A stretch of DNA of 64,000 nucleotides from Persicaria tinctoria (taxonomy: Eukaryota; Streptophyta; Magnoliopsida; Caryophyllales; Polygonaceae): contig JBANSL010000013.1 of NCBI GenBank assembly GCA_037127255.1, positions 25,887,688 through 25,951,687 on the forward strand. The letters are read 5' to 3'. The translations under genes were made by a program, and so were the position numbers. The notes under the pieces are model-generated. The model did no database searches. It was not told the DNA's origin and saw only the letters and a program-made list of their open reading frames with translations. Shown here in pieces: positions 10,775-22,100 of this stretch (position 1 is the first letter of the stretch; the number at the start of each line of letters is the position of its first letter).

Positions 10775-11246
10775 CCTAATGAAGTAATTAACAAATACTC
10801 TGTTACATATGAATTTTAATTCTTTACCTTACACCGTTTGATATAAATAGTCAGTATTTGCTATCACAATTAGGAAGTCGTACACTCCATATCTCCCAAT
10901 CTGGTAAAGTCTTATGCGGTCTATATATTAATCTCTTTTCTTACGTCTTTTTTGCAAAAGAAAAATCAACAATATGGTCAATTCGGCTATGTTGGTTTAA
11001 ACCGATAATTGGTTGTTCTATCATCCTAATCTTCTTTTATATGTACGAGGCACTTGCTCTTTAGATTTATGCATGTATTATAGGAATGTAACTTAAATAA
11101 TTTAGGATTTTTTTGCTCCAAAAAAAAGATTGTGGAATTATTAATGGTGGTTCAATTGTTCGATCATTTCTTTAAACTTTGACAATGCCACTCATATTTG
11201 CTTTTGCATTGCAAATTAGTCAATTAAAAGTAACTGCTCTTATATC
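10775..11246. other. Spacer, nothing recognised
   Basis: AT-rich sequence between the MULE target duplication and the truncated copia LTR. No domain or repeat border was seen. Confidence 0.5.
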
Positions 11247-11347
11247 GGGTTTCCATTCATTGATAAACATATATATAAGTTATAAAGGTATTGAGCCTTA
11301 ACGGGCTTTTAGCCCACTATACATGAGGAGACCTATGTAATCTATCA
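11247..11347 (-). repeat. Copia 3' LTR, truncated
   Basis: About 95% identical by eye to 15374-15474. The outer part equivalent to 15337-15373 is missing. Confidence 0.85.
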
Positions 11348-12757
11348 AACCCCCGCAGTCGAAACGGGAGGGGTCCGTATAGTGAGACTGGAACGAAAAT
11401 CAATGAACAATTGTCTAGGTAAACCCTTGGTGAATATATCAGCGTACTGATAAGAGGACGGGACATGTAGAACGCGGACATGTCCAATGGCAACCTTGTC
11501 CCTGACGAAGTGGAGATCAAGCTCAATGTGCTTCGTGCGTTGATGCTGGACTAGGTTGCTACCCAGGTAGACGGCGGAGACGTTGTCAGTGTAGACCAGA
11601 GTGGCCTTCTGAAGGGGGCAACCGAGCTCAAGCAGGAGATTGCGGAGCCAAGAGCACTCTGAGACAACGTTGGCAACACCCCTGTATTCGGCCTCAGCGC
11701 TGGAGCGAGATACTACGGACTGACGCTTGGCTGACCATGACACAAGGGTGTCGTTGAGGAAGACACAGTAACCAGATGTGGAGCGACGTGTATCAGGACA
11801 ACCACCCCAATCTGCATCAGTGTAAGCAACAAGATTAAGCTTCGAGGAATGAGTGATCTTGGTGCCGAGCTCGAGGGTGCCGCTGATGTACCGAATGATC
11901 CGCTTCAACGCCTGAAAGTGAGGTTCCCTAGGTGCATGCATGAACAAGCAGACCTGCTGAACGGCGTAACTGATATCTGGCCGGGTGAAAGTGAGATACT
12001 GAAGAGCACTAGCGAGGCTCCTGTACAATGTCGGATCATCAACCAAAGGACCAGAATGAGCATTGAGCTTGTTGGATGTATCGACAGGGGTGACGACTGG
12101 ATTGCAGTTGACCATCTTAGCCCGAGCAACAATCTCAGCAGCATAGTTACTCTGTGAGAGAAATAGACCAGACGCATGACGCTGAACAACAACTCCCAAT
12201 AAGTAAGACAACTGACCCAGATCAGACATGGCGAATTCCGCACTCAACTGCGAAATAATGGACGTCCGAAGAGCATCGGAAGAAGCGGTGAGAATGATGT
12301 CGTCGACATATAGTAGGAGGAATGCCAAGTCTGAGCCTCTGCGATAGATAAACAGAGACGTATCCGAACGGCTGCCAGTGAAACCCAAATGGAGAAGATG
12401 AGAGGCAAAACGCTGGAACCAAGCCCGCGGAGCCTGTTTCAGACCATAAAGAGAGCGCTTGAGGAGACAGACATGCTTCGGACGCTCAGCATCAGCAAAC
12501 CCCGATGGCTGAAACATGTAGACCGTCTCATTCAGATGGCCATGCAGAAAGGCGTTCTTGACATCTAACTAATGGATGGCCCAGTTGCGCGACAGAGCTA
12601 GACTCAAGACCACTCGGATAGTGGCAGGCTTGACCACAGGGTTGAACGTCTCATCAAAATCAATACCTGCCTGCTGAGACCTACCGTTGACCACAAGACG
12701 GGCTTTGTAGCGCTCCAACGTCCCAACAGAGCGGAACTTGTGATGAAAGAGCCACAT
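11345..12757 (-). pseudogene. Copia reverse transcriptase and RNase H
   Basis: The N-terminal part (12569-12757) ends in a TAG at about 12567, within the conserved reverse-transcriptase stretch where a Gln is usual; the same frame then continues. The 11345-12517 segment carries LKRSLYGLKQAPRAW, the catalytic LLYVDDIILT and LSYLLGV. Its RNase H part includes YTDADWGGCPDTRRSTSGYC, SSAEAEYRG and HIELDLHFVRD. The reading frame stays open to the end beside the 3' LTR. One nonsense change and the frame break at about 12760 inactivate it. Confidence 0.9.
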
Positions 12758-12776
12758 ACAACGAATGGCGTTTGCC

Positions 12777-14840
12777 TCAGGAGGGCGGAACTTGTGATGA
12801 AAGGGCCCTGTATTGGTCTAGCATAGCCGCCTGCCAATTCGGGTCGAGGAGGGCTGTTTTGTGGGAGGTGGGAATGGGGGAGAGGGAGGGTGGGGGGGAG
12901 GCAGAGGTTGAATGGGAGTCGGAGGGAGAGGGAAGGACGAGGGCGAAGCCTGGGGGAGGAGCGGTGGGCGCAGCAAGGCTGCGGGCGTGGGAGGTAAAGG
13001 CGGCGGGGGAAGCGGCGGGCGCAGCATGCCCGCCGCAGATTGATTGGCCGCGGCCGCAACAAGATGTTGCGGCCGCCGCCAGTAGGTGATGCGAGGGTGG
13101 GGGGGTCGGGTTTTGGGTGGCTGCGGCCGCAGCATCCTTCTGTGGCCGCGGCATCATGTTATGACAAACGGACGGAGGGTAGGAGGCATGGGTTTGAGCG
13201 GCGGGGTGGTGGGAGGTGGTCATGGAGACGATCTGACGGGGTCGGAAGACCCCGGAGACGCTGCGGGTGTGTGGTCTGGTGGTGGGGGGTGGTGGCGGTG
13301 GAGTTGAGGGAGAAGCAGGAGCACCGGGAGAGCTCTGGGGAAAAAGGAAGTGAGGGAACGGTGACTCAGACTCTGACGGAGACACAGGGGGTGTGGGAGA
13401 TGCAAAGGGAAATCGCGACTCATCAAAGGTGACATGGCGAGAGAGAATGATCTTGTGGGTCTTGATATCGAGGCAGATGTGACCGCGATGATCAGACGGG
13501 TAGCCAAGAAAGACACAAGGGGTGGAGCGTGGGTGAAGCTTGTAGGGGGCGGTGGATGACTGATTAGGGAAGCACAACCACCCAAAGGTACGAAGGTGAT
13601 CATACTTGGGCAAAGTGCAATACAGTGCCTGAAACGGTGAGCGATGATGGAGGGTGGTGGAAGGGAGAATGTTGAGGAGGTAGCATGTGGTTGCTAAGGC
13701 GTAAGGCCAATAAAGAAGGGGAATGGATGCGTGGAAGAGGAGAGTGCGCATCATATTGGTAATGGTTCGGATGATTCGTTCGGCCTTGCCATTTTGTTGA
13801 GAGGTGTAGGGGCAGGACAAACGATAGGAGATCCCATTGGTATTGAAGAAAGTGTGAAAATCTTTGTTGTCAAATTCGCGGCCATTGTCGCATTGGAAAC
13901 ACTTGATAGAGGTGTGAAGCTGTGTTTTGATGTAAGCGTGGAATTTGGCAAATATAGGGAACACTTGAGATTTAAAGTGTAAAGGGAAAACCCATAAGAA
14001 ATGTGTATAATCATCCAGAAACAAGAGGTAATACTTATGACCCTCCTTGCTAGGCACAGGAGATCTCCAAATATCACTATGAATAATATCAAAAGGTGCA
14101 AATGTAGTGTTTAAAGATTGCTGAAAAGGAAGTCTGGCATGCTTGCCTAACTGACAAGACGAACGTAAACTAGAGCGATGCTCTTTATTACATTGTATAA
14201 GACTCTTAGAACGAAGTAAATCTAAAACTGCAGGACTGGGATGACCAAGGCGTGCATGCCAAAGACTGGATGATGATGCCGAGAGGGCGACTGGACTTGA
14301 CGGGTTGGACGGTGAGGGCGACGACACAGGATAGAGCTCCCCGGTGCTATTACATCTCAGGCGAGTAACCCCCGTAGTAAGATCCTTCACAGAGAAACCA
14401 AACGGATCAAACACAAGAGAAACATTATTGTCAGTGGTGAACCGACGGACAGAGATAAGGTTTTTGACAAGTTTGGGGGCAACAAGGACGTTGTTGAGGT
14501 GCAATGGGTTGGTAGGGGTTGGTAGTGTGGTGTGGCCAATGCCCGAAGTAGCAAAGCGACCACCGTTGCCGATGATAATAGAATGAGAAGGACCCTTAAA
14601 AGAAAGAGAGGAGAGAGTACCTGAGGAGTTCGTCATATGAGTAGCAGCAGCATTGTATTCAGAAGGGAGACCCGAGAGTACCTGGAGGACGAGACGGGTA
14701 GTGCTGGGTTTGAATGTGCTGACAATAGGCGGATATCGACGAAAAAGAGGAAAGCTTGCAACTTGAGAATTCGTGCTCGAGATAGACAACACGGGTGGAC
14801 TTGTTGTCTTGAAAGATATTATGAAGTTTCTTCCAAGCAT
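12777..14840 (-). CDS. Copia integrase region and Pro-rich linker
   Basis: A long open frame in the copia element. It includes the pre-integrase motif HARLGHPS (about residue 190). The integrase core follows with DIIHSDIW, YLLFLDDYTHFLW, CDNGREF and QNGKAERIIRTI, so the DDE residues appear present. A C-terminal GKGY-like region and a long Pro/Ser-rich tail (residues 480-687) follow, where low-complexity GC-rich codons appear. A CCHC zinc knuckle and the protease Asp-Ser-Gly were not found, so the gag-protease junction is probably deleted. The frame differs from gag and from the reverse transcriptase. Confidence 0.8.
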   Translation of the reverse strand: MLGRNFIISFKTTSPPVLSISSTNSQVASFPLFRRYPPIVSTFKPSTTRLVLQVLSGLPSEYNAAATHMTNSSGTLSSLSFKGPSHSIIIGNGGRFATSGIGHTTLPTPTNPLHLNNVLVAPKLVKNLISVRRFTTDNNVSLVFDPFGFSVKDLTTGVTRLRCNSTGELYPVSSPSPSNPSSPVALSASSSSLWHARLGHPSPAVLDLLRSKSLIQCNKEHRSSLRSSCQLGKHARLPFQQSLNTTFAPFDIIHSDIWRSPVPSKEGHKYYLLFLDDYTHFLWVFPLHFKSQVFPIFAKFHAYIKTQLHTSIKCFQCDNGREFDNKDFHTFFNTNGISYRLSCPYTSQQNGKAERIIRTITNMMRTLLFHASIPLLYWPYALATTCYLLNILPSTTLHHRSPFQALYCTLPKYDHLRTFGWLCFPNQSSTAPYKLHPRSTPCVFLGYPSDHRGHICLDIKTHKIILSRHVTFDESRFPFASPTPPVSPSESESPFPHFLFPQSSPGAPASPSTPPPPPPTTRPHTRSVSGVFRPRQIVSMTTSHHPAAQTHASYPPSVCHNMMPRPQKDAAAAATQNPTPPPSHHLLAAAATSCCGRGQSICGGHAAPAASPAAFTSHARSLAAPTAPPPGFALVLPSPSDSHSTSASPPPSLSPIPTSHKTALLDPNWQAAMLDQYRALSSQVPPS

Positions 14841-15147
14841 CCAAGGCGGAGTCTTTGGGGTTGAGGATGGTGGTCAATAGATCTTTTGAGATGGTGTTAA
14901 AGATCCATTTAAGGACAATGGTGTCAAGTTGAGCGAAGAGATCGTCGTCTTCACTTTCAGGGCGTTTGGCAGAGGAGTCAATATGGTGAAGGACTTTATG
15001 AGCCTTAACATGGGTCGTGAAGAGGTGCGACCACATGGTGTAGGTACTGGATTCATGATCAAGAATGATAGGGATGCAATTTTTGATATTGGAGATGGTG
15101 AGGGCGGAATGGAAGGGTGGTTTGGTGGCGGTGGTTTCATTAGCCAT
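14659..15147 (-). CDS. Copia Gag, N-terminal part
   Basis: 162 aa beginning MANETTATKPPFHSALTISN, with YTMWSHLFTTHVKAH, DAWKKLHNIFQDNK and RVVYLEHEF. This is the plant copia Gag (retrotran_gag / UBN2-like) pattern. It starts about 180 bp inside the 5' LTR. The frame runs into the integrase ORF in another phase without a visible zinc knuckle, so Gag is truncated. Confidence 0.85.
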   Translation of the reverse strand: MANETTATKPPFHSALTISNIKNCIPIILDHESSTYTMWSHLFTTHVKAHKVLHHIDSSAKRPESEDDDLFAQLDTIVLKWIFNTISKDLLTTILNPKDSALDAWKKLHNIFQDNKSTRVVYLEHEFSSCKLSSFSSISAYCQHIQTQHYPSRPPGTLGSPF

Positions 15148-15324
15148 TGAGACGGGAAGAAGAGAGAGAGAGAGAGAGGAGAGATGGGGGTCAGCAGCTT
15201 AGAGGGAGGTGTCGGCGGTGGTGGCCGAGGCGGACGAGGAGGGTGGCGGCGAGAAGAGAGAGGTGGCGGTAAGAGGCGTCGACTAGGGTTATAGAAAAAA
15301 AAAATTAGGGTCTTTGGATCTTAG

Positions 15325-15336
15325 GCTGTGATACCA
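15325..15336 (-). other. Copia primer-binding site
   Basis: TGGTATCACAGC on the sense strand adjoins the 5' LTR. It is the tRNA-Met site with one change from the usual TGGTATCAGAGC. Confidence 0.8.
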
Positions 15337-15474
15337 TGTAAGATCATGAGATTGATTGTAATTTCCTCCTTGAGGGTTTCCATTCATTGATAAACATATA
15401 TATAGGTTATAAAGGTATTGGGCCTTAACGGGCTTTTAGCCCACTATACATGAGGAGACCTATGTAATCTATCA
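15337..15474 (-). repeat. Copia 5' LTR (138 bp)
   Basis: TGTAAGATCATG...AATCTATCA on +, TG...CA bounded. Confidence 0.88.
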
Positions 15475-16385
15475 CTATGATTCGAGCTCACGAGAATGAT
15501 GTCATCTTCAAGAGAAAGAAGAAGGCTCCACCATGGGAGAATGTGCAAAGGTGGAAGCTTGACGTTTTATTAGATTCGTTCAACATTTGACAGCTTTTTG
15601 ACGTCTCAGTAAAATGAGTCGTACGGATTTAATATTAATTGGATTGGATCGTGTCATACCTTGTCGGAACGAGGACGAAGAGATCTACAACTTTGCTGTT
15701 GAGAGTTTTTCCATATTCGACCTAGAGTTTGGCCGAAAGTCACATTCTTTGAGCTGTCGCTGGTTTTGACGGGAATTTATTCTAAGTGTTGGAACAACTA
15801 TCTTTGTTGCTATTTTTAGAGACCTTATTTATTTATGTTATTTTAGGTAATTTAGGGATTTATTTTAATTTCCATTATATTTATTATTTTCATTAAAAAT
15901 CAGTCCTAGGTTTTCTATATTAGAACGGCTGATTCCTCCATTGTAAAGGGACACCTCTTTGAATTAGAAAAATATAGTTTGTGTGAAACATGCCTGTAAG
16001 AAAGTCAATCGATTTGTAGCGTTGCTCATCGATTGCAAATTGGTTCTTGATCTAACTTGCTTTGCTTTGAGTTTGCCAACCTCGCGAGAGTTTGGTGATC
16101 CTGGTAATCACAAGTCCCCTCCTTGTGCCTCCAAGTTGTCCGCTTGGTTGTGTAAGGTTGTAGAGGCGGGTTTTATAGTCGTTGATATTTGGTTCCTACC
16201 CTCTTAGGAGGCCTGAGGTCTTTGCCTCGTTCTATTTTAGGTCGATTCAGTCCTTATCGGTCGAGTCTTGCTTTCAATTTCGAGTCTTTATTTTTGTTCA
16301 CCGAGTCTTGCTTCCGTTCTTGCTATTTCTAGTTTGATTGTCGAAGATCGGGTCATCTTACGGCTAACCCCGTATCAACAGGAGC
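15475..16385. mobile_element. LTR-retroelement remnant (coding end plus LTR-like DNA)
   Basis: 15478-15590 (+) reads MIRAHENDVIFKRKKKAPPW and ends in TGA, possibly the 3' end of a retroelement ORF. It is followed by about 750 bp of LTR-like DNA with T-rich tracts and short repeats of CGAGTCTTGCTT. It abuts the gag-protease fragment at 16386 without a transition, which suggests insertion into or recombination with it. No paired LTR was found. Confidence 0.35.
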
Positions 16386-16623
16386 CACTTGAATCAAACA
16401 CCCATGAGCCTTGTCTTTGATCATACAGTGCAACTCTTTACTCGTTATGTGCTTCACTTTTGCCACATCCTGTTTTTCCAGAATTCCTTGCAACTACACC
16501 TCCTGCCCATCTTTCATAAAAGCCACTTGTATTTTATTGTAATCAAATGTCATTGGACTGTATTTCTTCATCCAGTTGACACCTAGTAAGAGCTCAAGGT
16601 CCCCGATTCTCAGGGCTCTAATG

Positions 16624-17049
16624 TCAAATGCATAGTAACCCCCCCTGCATAGACCACTTAAACCCTTTGCACTCTTGCCTACAAAACATCCTTTCTTTGT
16701 TTAATCCCTCTACAATCATCAAGTTGTTGTGTTGTAATTTGAAACTGACCTCTTTAGCTATTTGTGGGTCTACAAAGCTATGGGTACTCCCACTATCAAT
16801 CAAAATATTCACCAACATCTTCCCTACATAACCTTTAACCAAGATTGAAGTGTCTGAGCAGTTACCTGACATAGCATGAACATACTCCTGCAATTCCTCT
16901 TGTTCCGTTTCCTGCACTGCCTCTGATTCCTCTGACTCTTCTTCCTCAGTTGACAAGAACTTGACCGACGACAACTTACACTTATGGCCAACAAAGTACT
17001 TGTCACCACATCTGTAGCACAAGCTCGGAGTTCTTATGAATTCACCCAC
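16624..17049 (-). pseudogene. Ty3-gypsy zinc knuckle and aspartic protease
   Basis: CYRCGDKYFVGHKC is a CCHC knuckle of retroviral Gag type. After an acidic linker, ILIDSGSTHSFVD contains the protease DSG triad. The frame ends beyond the protease; the pol that should follow is missing. Confidence 0.85.
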
Positions 17050-17074
17050 TGGTGTCTCGCTCCTTTTTTGGCCA

Positions 17075-17839
17075 TTATCGGTTTTTTGCTTCCGTGCTCA
17101 CCAGCCTCAAATTTCCCTGCCAATTCGTGCCCAGGGTCACATTCTTCCAATTGCCTTTGCTCGCTTTCACAATCGCCTTGACGACGTCGTTGTGAAGTCT
17201 AGCCAATTCCATCCCTTCGCCCAAATTCCGGGGTCTTCCAAGCTTGACTAAGGCTTTGATCTCTGCCTTGACTCCGCTAATGTAACGGGAGGCAAAGTAA
17301 CTCTCGGGAAGATGGGGATTGTATGCCAACATCCCTACTTGGAGTTCTTTGAATTGCTCGTTGTAGTCTTCCAATTCCCCTTCCTGAGCCAATTTGTTGA
17401 AATCTTCCACGATTTCAACTCCTTGTTTCTCCCCGAAGCGATTGTAGAGCACCTCGCTCATTTCTCTCCATCGGACACCCTTTCTTTGCATCAAATAGCC
17501 ATGGATCCACACATCTTCTCGGTCTTGCATATGCATAGCAGCAATTTCTACTATATGATTTTCTTGAATCCCGAAGATCGTGAAATACTTTTCACATTTC
17601 CTAACCCAGCTTCTTGGCTTTCGACCATCGAATAGAGGAAATTCGATCTTTGGAAATCTGTTTCCCGCCCACGTAGTGCCTCCGGCATGATTCTCAGTTC
17701 GCAATGGAGGAATTATGTACAACCCTTGATCCTCCCCTGCGCTTGAGCCCGACGTTTTCTCTTGTTGATCGAAATTACCTCCCGACGGTGGGCCTTTTCC
17801 TGCTTGAATCTTGAACGTATCCAACAACCGAGCAAGCAT
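17075..17839 (-). CDS. Ty3-gypsy Gag (capsid)
   Basis: 254 aa with FPKIEFPLFDGRKPRSWV, KYFTIFGI and MHMQDREDVWIHGYL, then LYNRFGEK, LEDYNEQFKEL and YISGVKAEIKALV. This is the order of plant Ty3-gypsy capsid domains. Upstream coding to about 18090 is Gln/Leu-rich and broken by a stop near 17846. It is separated from the knuckle/protease frame by a frameshift. Confidence 0.85.
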   Translation of the reverse strand: MLARLLDTFKIQAGKGPPSGGNFDQQEKTSGSSAGEDQGLYIIPPLRTENHAGGTTWAGNRFPKIEFPLFDGRKPRSWVRKCEKYFTIFGIQENHIVEIAAMHMQDREDVWIHGYLMQRKGVRWREMSEVLYNRFGEKQGVEIVEDFNKLAQEGELEDYNEQFKELQVGMLAYNPHLPESYFASRYISGVKAEIKALVKLGRPRNLGEGMELARLHNDVVKAIVKASKGNWKNVTLGTNWQGNLRLVSTEAKNR

Positions 17840-18299
17840 TTGCTCAGTCTACGCCTGAAATTGCTCTGCTAACTTCGCAAGACTCAACTTCGTTCTGATC
17901 TGCAACTGGTCTATCTTCGCCTCCATCTTGGTCCGAATCTCCGTAGTGGTCAGCTTCAATTCCTCGATCGCCTTATGCTGCTCTTCTTGTTGCTGGATTG
18001 CCTCGTTCAATTGGTCGTGAGTGCTAGCCGTTAACTGCTGAAGTTGCTGAAGCTGAACCTCTATCTTCTTCGAAACTTTGAATCACGTTCCGTCCGTCAT
18101 TGTAGAGGTTGAAAAATGCTCTGATACCAATTTGTTAGATCTCTCAGTGTTCGGTTAGAGAATGGAAGGTATATAGTGAGAGAGAAATCTTGGCTGTGAG
18201 GAGTACCTGATCAATTCGATTATGAATGCCCGACCCATTACAGTGCACCTCATGTACATTTATACTCCCTTCCTTCATACATTTGTTTCCCTTCCTGAC

Positions 18300-18790
18300 A
18301 TTTTATAAAACTCTTTTAGATGGTAATCAATTTAACTTACATTGTTTATCCCTCCTAAAAAAAAATTATAATAAATTCCGTCCATCGTGCATGGTACCAC
18401 ACTAGTTTGATCAAGTCCTAATATTAATAGTAAATCTATCACTAAAGCAAATTTCAATCTCATTGAGATACGAATAACATATTGATCAATTGTGTGAAAT
18501 TAAAATTTGATCTTTTTTTTTTGTATTCTAAGTACATCACCAAAGAAATAAAAAAAAATTCAAAATTTTCACTTAACCAAACATAAAAATGGACTTCGAT
18601 AGTTCGATCATTCTACAATGGATTTCAGTTTTTCCAAATGAATATACCTTAAAAAAAAAGTTTTTTCCCCCAAATGAAACACCCCTAATTTGGTCTTTAT
18701 CTATTTGTAAAAAGTAATAAAAAATACTTGATCCAAAAATAAAATAAAATAAAATAATAAAAGTAATTGGACATATAAAAAAACGGTGCA
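18300..18790. other. Spacer upstream of GlcAT14-like gene
   Basis: AT-rich DNA with no recognised coding signal. The GlcAT14 promoter probably lies in its right part. The leader from about 18830 contains CAAACCCTAGCTC, common in plant 5' UTRs. Confidence 0.4.
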
Positions 18791-19194
18791 CGGAAAGTGA
18801 TCGTCTTCAACTTCCCATCTACATCCGCCATCAAACCCTAGCTCTAAATAAAATTAGGAAAATACCCTCGATTTGTCCTCAATCAGACCACCATTCCAAA
18901 CATTTCAGACAAAAAAACTTCTAGATTCGAGCTTCACCCTTACCAATTTTCACCTGCGTGTCGGAGCCCACAAAGGATTCGTCTTCGAATTTCAAACTTC
19001 AGGAGTTCCCCCCGTCTCTGTTCTGGAATCTGGACTAAATCTGAGCTTCAATTATCCTCTTTAATGGTGACCAGATCGGATCTGAGCACCGGCTGGTCAA
19101 ATTCCTCGAATCAGAGCCGATCCCCACACGATTTGAAGTCGTTGCACCTCGAATTCTGACATATGGTAGACAGAAGAGTGAAATCTGAATTGCC

Positions 19195-22100
19195 ATGGGA
19201 GCTGATAAGAAGAAATTGCTGTTCTTACTCTTTTCTGCCCTATCTGTCTCCTTCCTCCTCTTCCTCTCGGCAATCTCCGGTCTCAGTACTACTACCTACT
19301 ACTTCACCTCCCGTGCCACCAACACCGCAAACGCCGGAACCATCGTCTCCGATCGGCGGCCGGATCACTACCCACCGTCCTTCGCGTATTACATCTATGG
19401 CGGTCGCGGCGATAAAGAGCGGATCTTTAGGCTCTTGCTCGCTGTCTACCACCCCAGGAATCGGTACCTGTTACACCTCGCCATGGATGCGTCGGAAGAG
19501 GAGAGAGATTGGTTGGCTGCGGCTGTGATCTCGGTGCCTGCAATTCAGGCTTTTGGGAACGTGGATGTGATTGGGAAGCCGGATTGGTTGACCTACATGG
19601 GCGCCACAAACATTGCCGTCACCCTTAGGGCTGCAGCAGTTTTGCTCAAATTGAATGGGTGGTGGGATTGGTTCATCATTCTCAGTGCCTTGGATTATCC
19701 CCTGTTAACCCAAGATGGTAATGTATCCTTACTAATACTTCTAGCAATTTTGATTTTTTATGTTTGGTTTCAGTGGAATTTTGGGATATGACATTTTTTG
19801 ATTATGAGCTGGATTTGGTGACTGTTTTTAACTACTCCGGTATTTCATTTGTGTATATTTGCTTGAATTTTATTTGTTTATTGTGCTGCTTTTGGGTTTG
19901 GTGAATGTATATCCCATTTTGTGATTATGAGCTGGATTAGGCAACTTTTTGTTATTATTTCATTATTGCAAGTTTGGTTGTGTTTTATTTTTCTTGTGTG
20001 CTCTTTTTGGGTTGGGTTTTGTTATGTTGGTGTTGTCCCCCCACCTTCTGCCTTGTGGTTGGATGGTTATTACTAATACTAGTATAATTTTAGTCAATGC
20101 AGTTCGTTTTATTGCTGCTTTTGAGATTATGTGATTTTGTTGCTATGAGCTTGATCTGATGATTGTTTTTAGTTATTAATCTTTTGCAAATTTAGCTGAG
20201 TTAATAATAAGCGTGGGCTTCTTTTGGGTTGGATTTTCTTGTGTTGCTGTTGCCCCCTTCTGTTGAGCCGGGATGTTAATTTACGCTTGCTAATACTATA
20301 CGATCAATTTTGCTACATGTAGGTTGTTTTACTGGAGTTTTTGAGATATTTCATTTTGTGATTATGAGCTGGATTTGATGACTGTTTGTAATTATTTTGT
20401 TTCTTGCAAATTTGGTTGAGTTTTATTTGTTTAGTCTACTCAATCCCCGTTTGACTTGATTTGGTTGCTCTTTCGAGTGTTGTTTGATTTGGTAATGCAG
20501 TTTTGATTTGATCTGGTTGACCGCGCTGACTTGATTTGGATTTTGACTGTTTTCAGAAGTTTAATTTACTGCGAGTTCTCTTGTTGGGGTTATAAATATC
20601 GAGGAGCATGCTGGGATTGAGAAGTGTCTTAATTAATCTGTTGTCCTTATTCCCATGGGCTGCTTAATTCCATGCTGAATTTCGTTGTGCTTGAGGTTGA
20701 GTGTGCCTTGGAATTTGGTGATTTATTAACTTTCTAGTCATGGGAATTTTTAGGTGACTTGGATTATTAATTTACTAGCATTTCTAAGCAATTGTTGGTG
20801 ACTTCATTTGACGCATTTCATCGATTTTGTCTAATGGCATGTCATAGATTTCCTTTTCAGTTTCCCTTTACCCCCTATTATAGAAGGGATCAAACTTGAA
20901 GGCAGTATGCAGTTATTCAGTGTGTGACAAATACATTTTATATTTCACGCCAGGATTTTGTTTTCTTGTTAAATCATGTTGGAATATCTATGTTGAATTA
21001 TTGTATTTTGTAGTTTAGGTTGTTCTAGCTACTTATAGGCAATTTTAACATTCAAAATCCAACATTCCCCCGAAGCTGGGTTTGTAATGATCAACTTTTG
21101 AAGAAAGCCTTGAAAGAAGCTCTTGGAATCTAAAAAATCATATTTCTGATGGACATGGTGTGTCCGCTAGATATCAGGTTGAAACGGGTTTGGGAATCAA
21201 CCAATCCGATTCTTGTAGTTGGAATGGGTGAGAACTGAGAAGAGGAGTGGCTCAGATGAGCCATTTTGATTCCTTCATACCAAGAGGAGTGTTTGGCTCA
21301 TTCCAGCTCTTCCACGTTATTCCAAAATTTTAGTAAACACCGGATATCATAACAGAACATCAAACGGTACCGGACACCTTCTCATATCATTTCTAACCAT
21401 ACTTCCTTTAAACTCAATCAATTCACTCTTTTGTCATTTCTTTCCTTTTTACTTAATGCTTGAGAAGTAAATTATATTTCCCGTTATGTTCTTTTTTGTG
21501 GAATGAATGTCCGGGGTTATGCTTCACTTAGAGGAGTTTGATTATAGTTGCAACCAATTGCTGGTACTCTAGCAACTCTTAGATTTCCCCTCTGTTGCAA
21601 ATATAGTTAGATATTCCTATCTGTACATGGTTATATGGAGAGTATTTGAGTGTCAATAATGCAGAATAAGGTTCATATCCTTCAGTTTGAGATTTGAAAC
21701 TTTAGAAATAGCTTTAGATGACATGCTCACAAAATGTGGCTTGGCAATCTCATAAATCCTAAAGGTTTTTTTAATTTTATTGTTTTAGATTTGGCAAGTA
21801 TTGAGGTGTTACTTTTTTTCATCATCTGAACTTATTTGTTAAGGTTCTTCTGCTTTTCTTTTGGAGTGTGTCTCTAAAGTCTATACAGTTTACAGCTTCT
21901 AATTAACTAAGGAGCAAAGTTGTGCCTCTCAGGTTCTTCGTTCTGGCAATCATAGTATGCAGTGTGTATGCAGAAGCTTATGACTTCTTACTACTAGTGA
22001 AAGAATAATCCATGATAATCGTTTGGCCAGAAAAGCTGGAGATATTGGTTATGATTGTAAGACTCAATTTCAGGACACTTTTTTTTTTCCTTTTTTTTTG

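Larger units (their letters stand above)
11247..15474 (-). mobile_element. Ty1-copia LTR retrotransposon, decayed
   Basis: The sense strand is -. The order is 5' LTR (15337-15474), primer-binding site (15325-15336), gag, integrase, reverse transcriptase, RNase H and a truncated 3' LTR (11247-11347). Integrase before reverse transcriptase defines Ty1-copia. The 138-bp LTR is short for the superfamily. No target duplication is visible because the 3' LTR has lost about 37 bp at its outer end. A stop and frame changes make it non-functional. Confidence 0.92.
16386..18300 (-). mobile_element. Ty3-gypsy fragment: LTR, PBS, Gag, protease
   Basis: Sense -. A primer-binding site TGGTATCAGAGC (18118-18129) is followed by a possible LTR starting TGTTAGATCTCTC at 18133, end uncertain (about 18299). 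Gag (17075-17839) and zinc-knuckle/protease (16624-17049) follow. Reverse transcriptase, RNase H and integrase are absent, because the copy is cut at 16386. Confidence 0.8.

Noticed and set aside
12818..13432. GC-rich + strand frames opposite the copia element
   Set aside because: Shadows of the Pro/Ser-rich integrase tail on the - strand.
15150..15300. GA-rich segment as a promoter of a + strand gene
   Set aside because: It is the 5' leader of the - strand copia element between the primer site and Gag.
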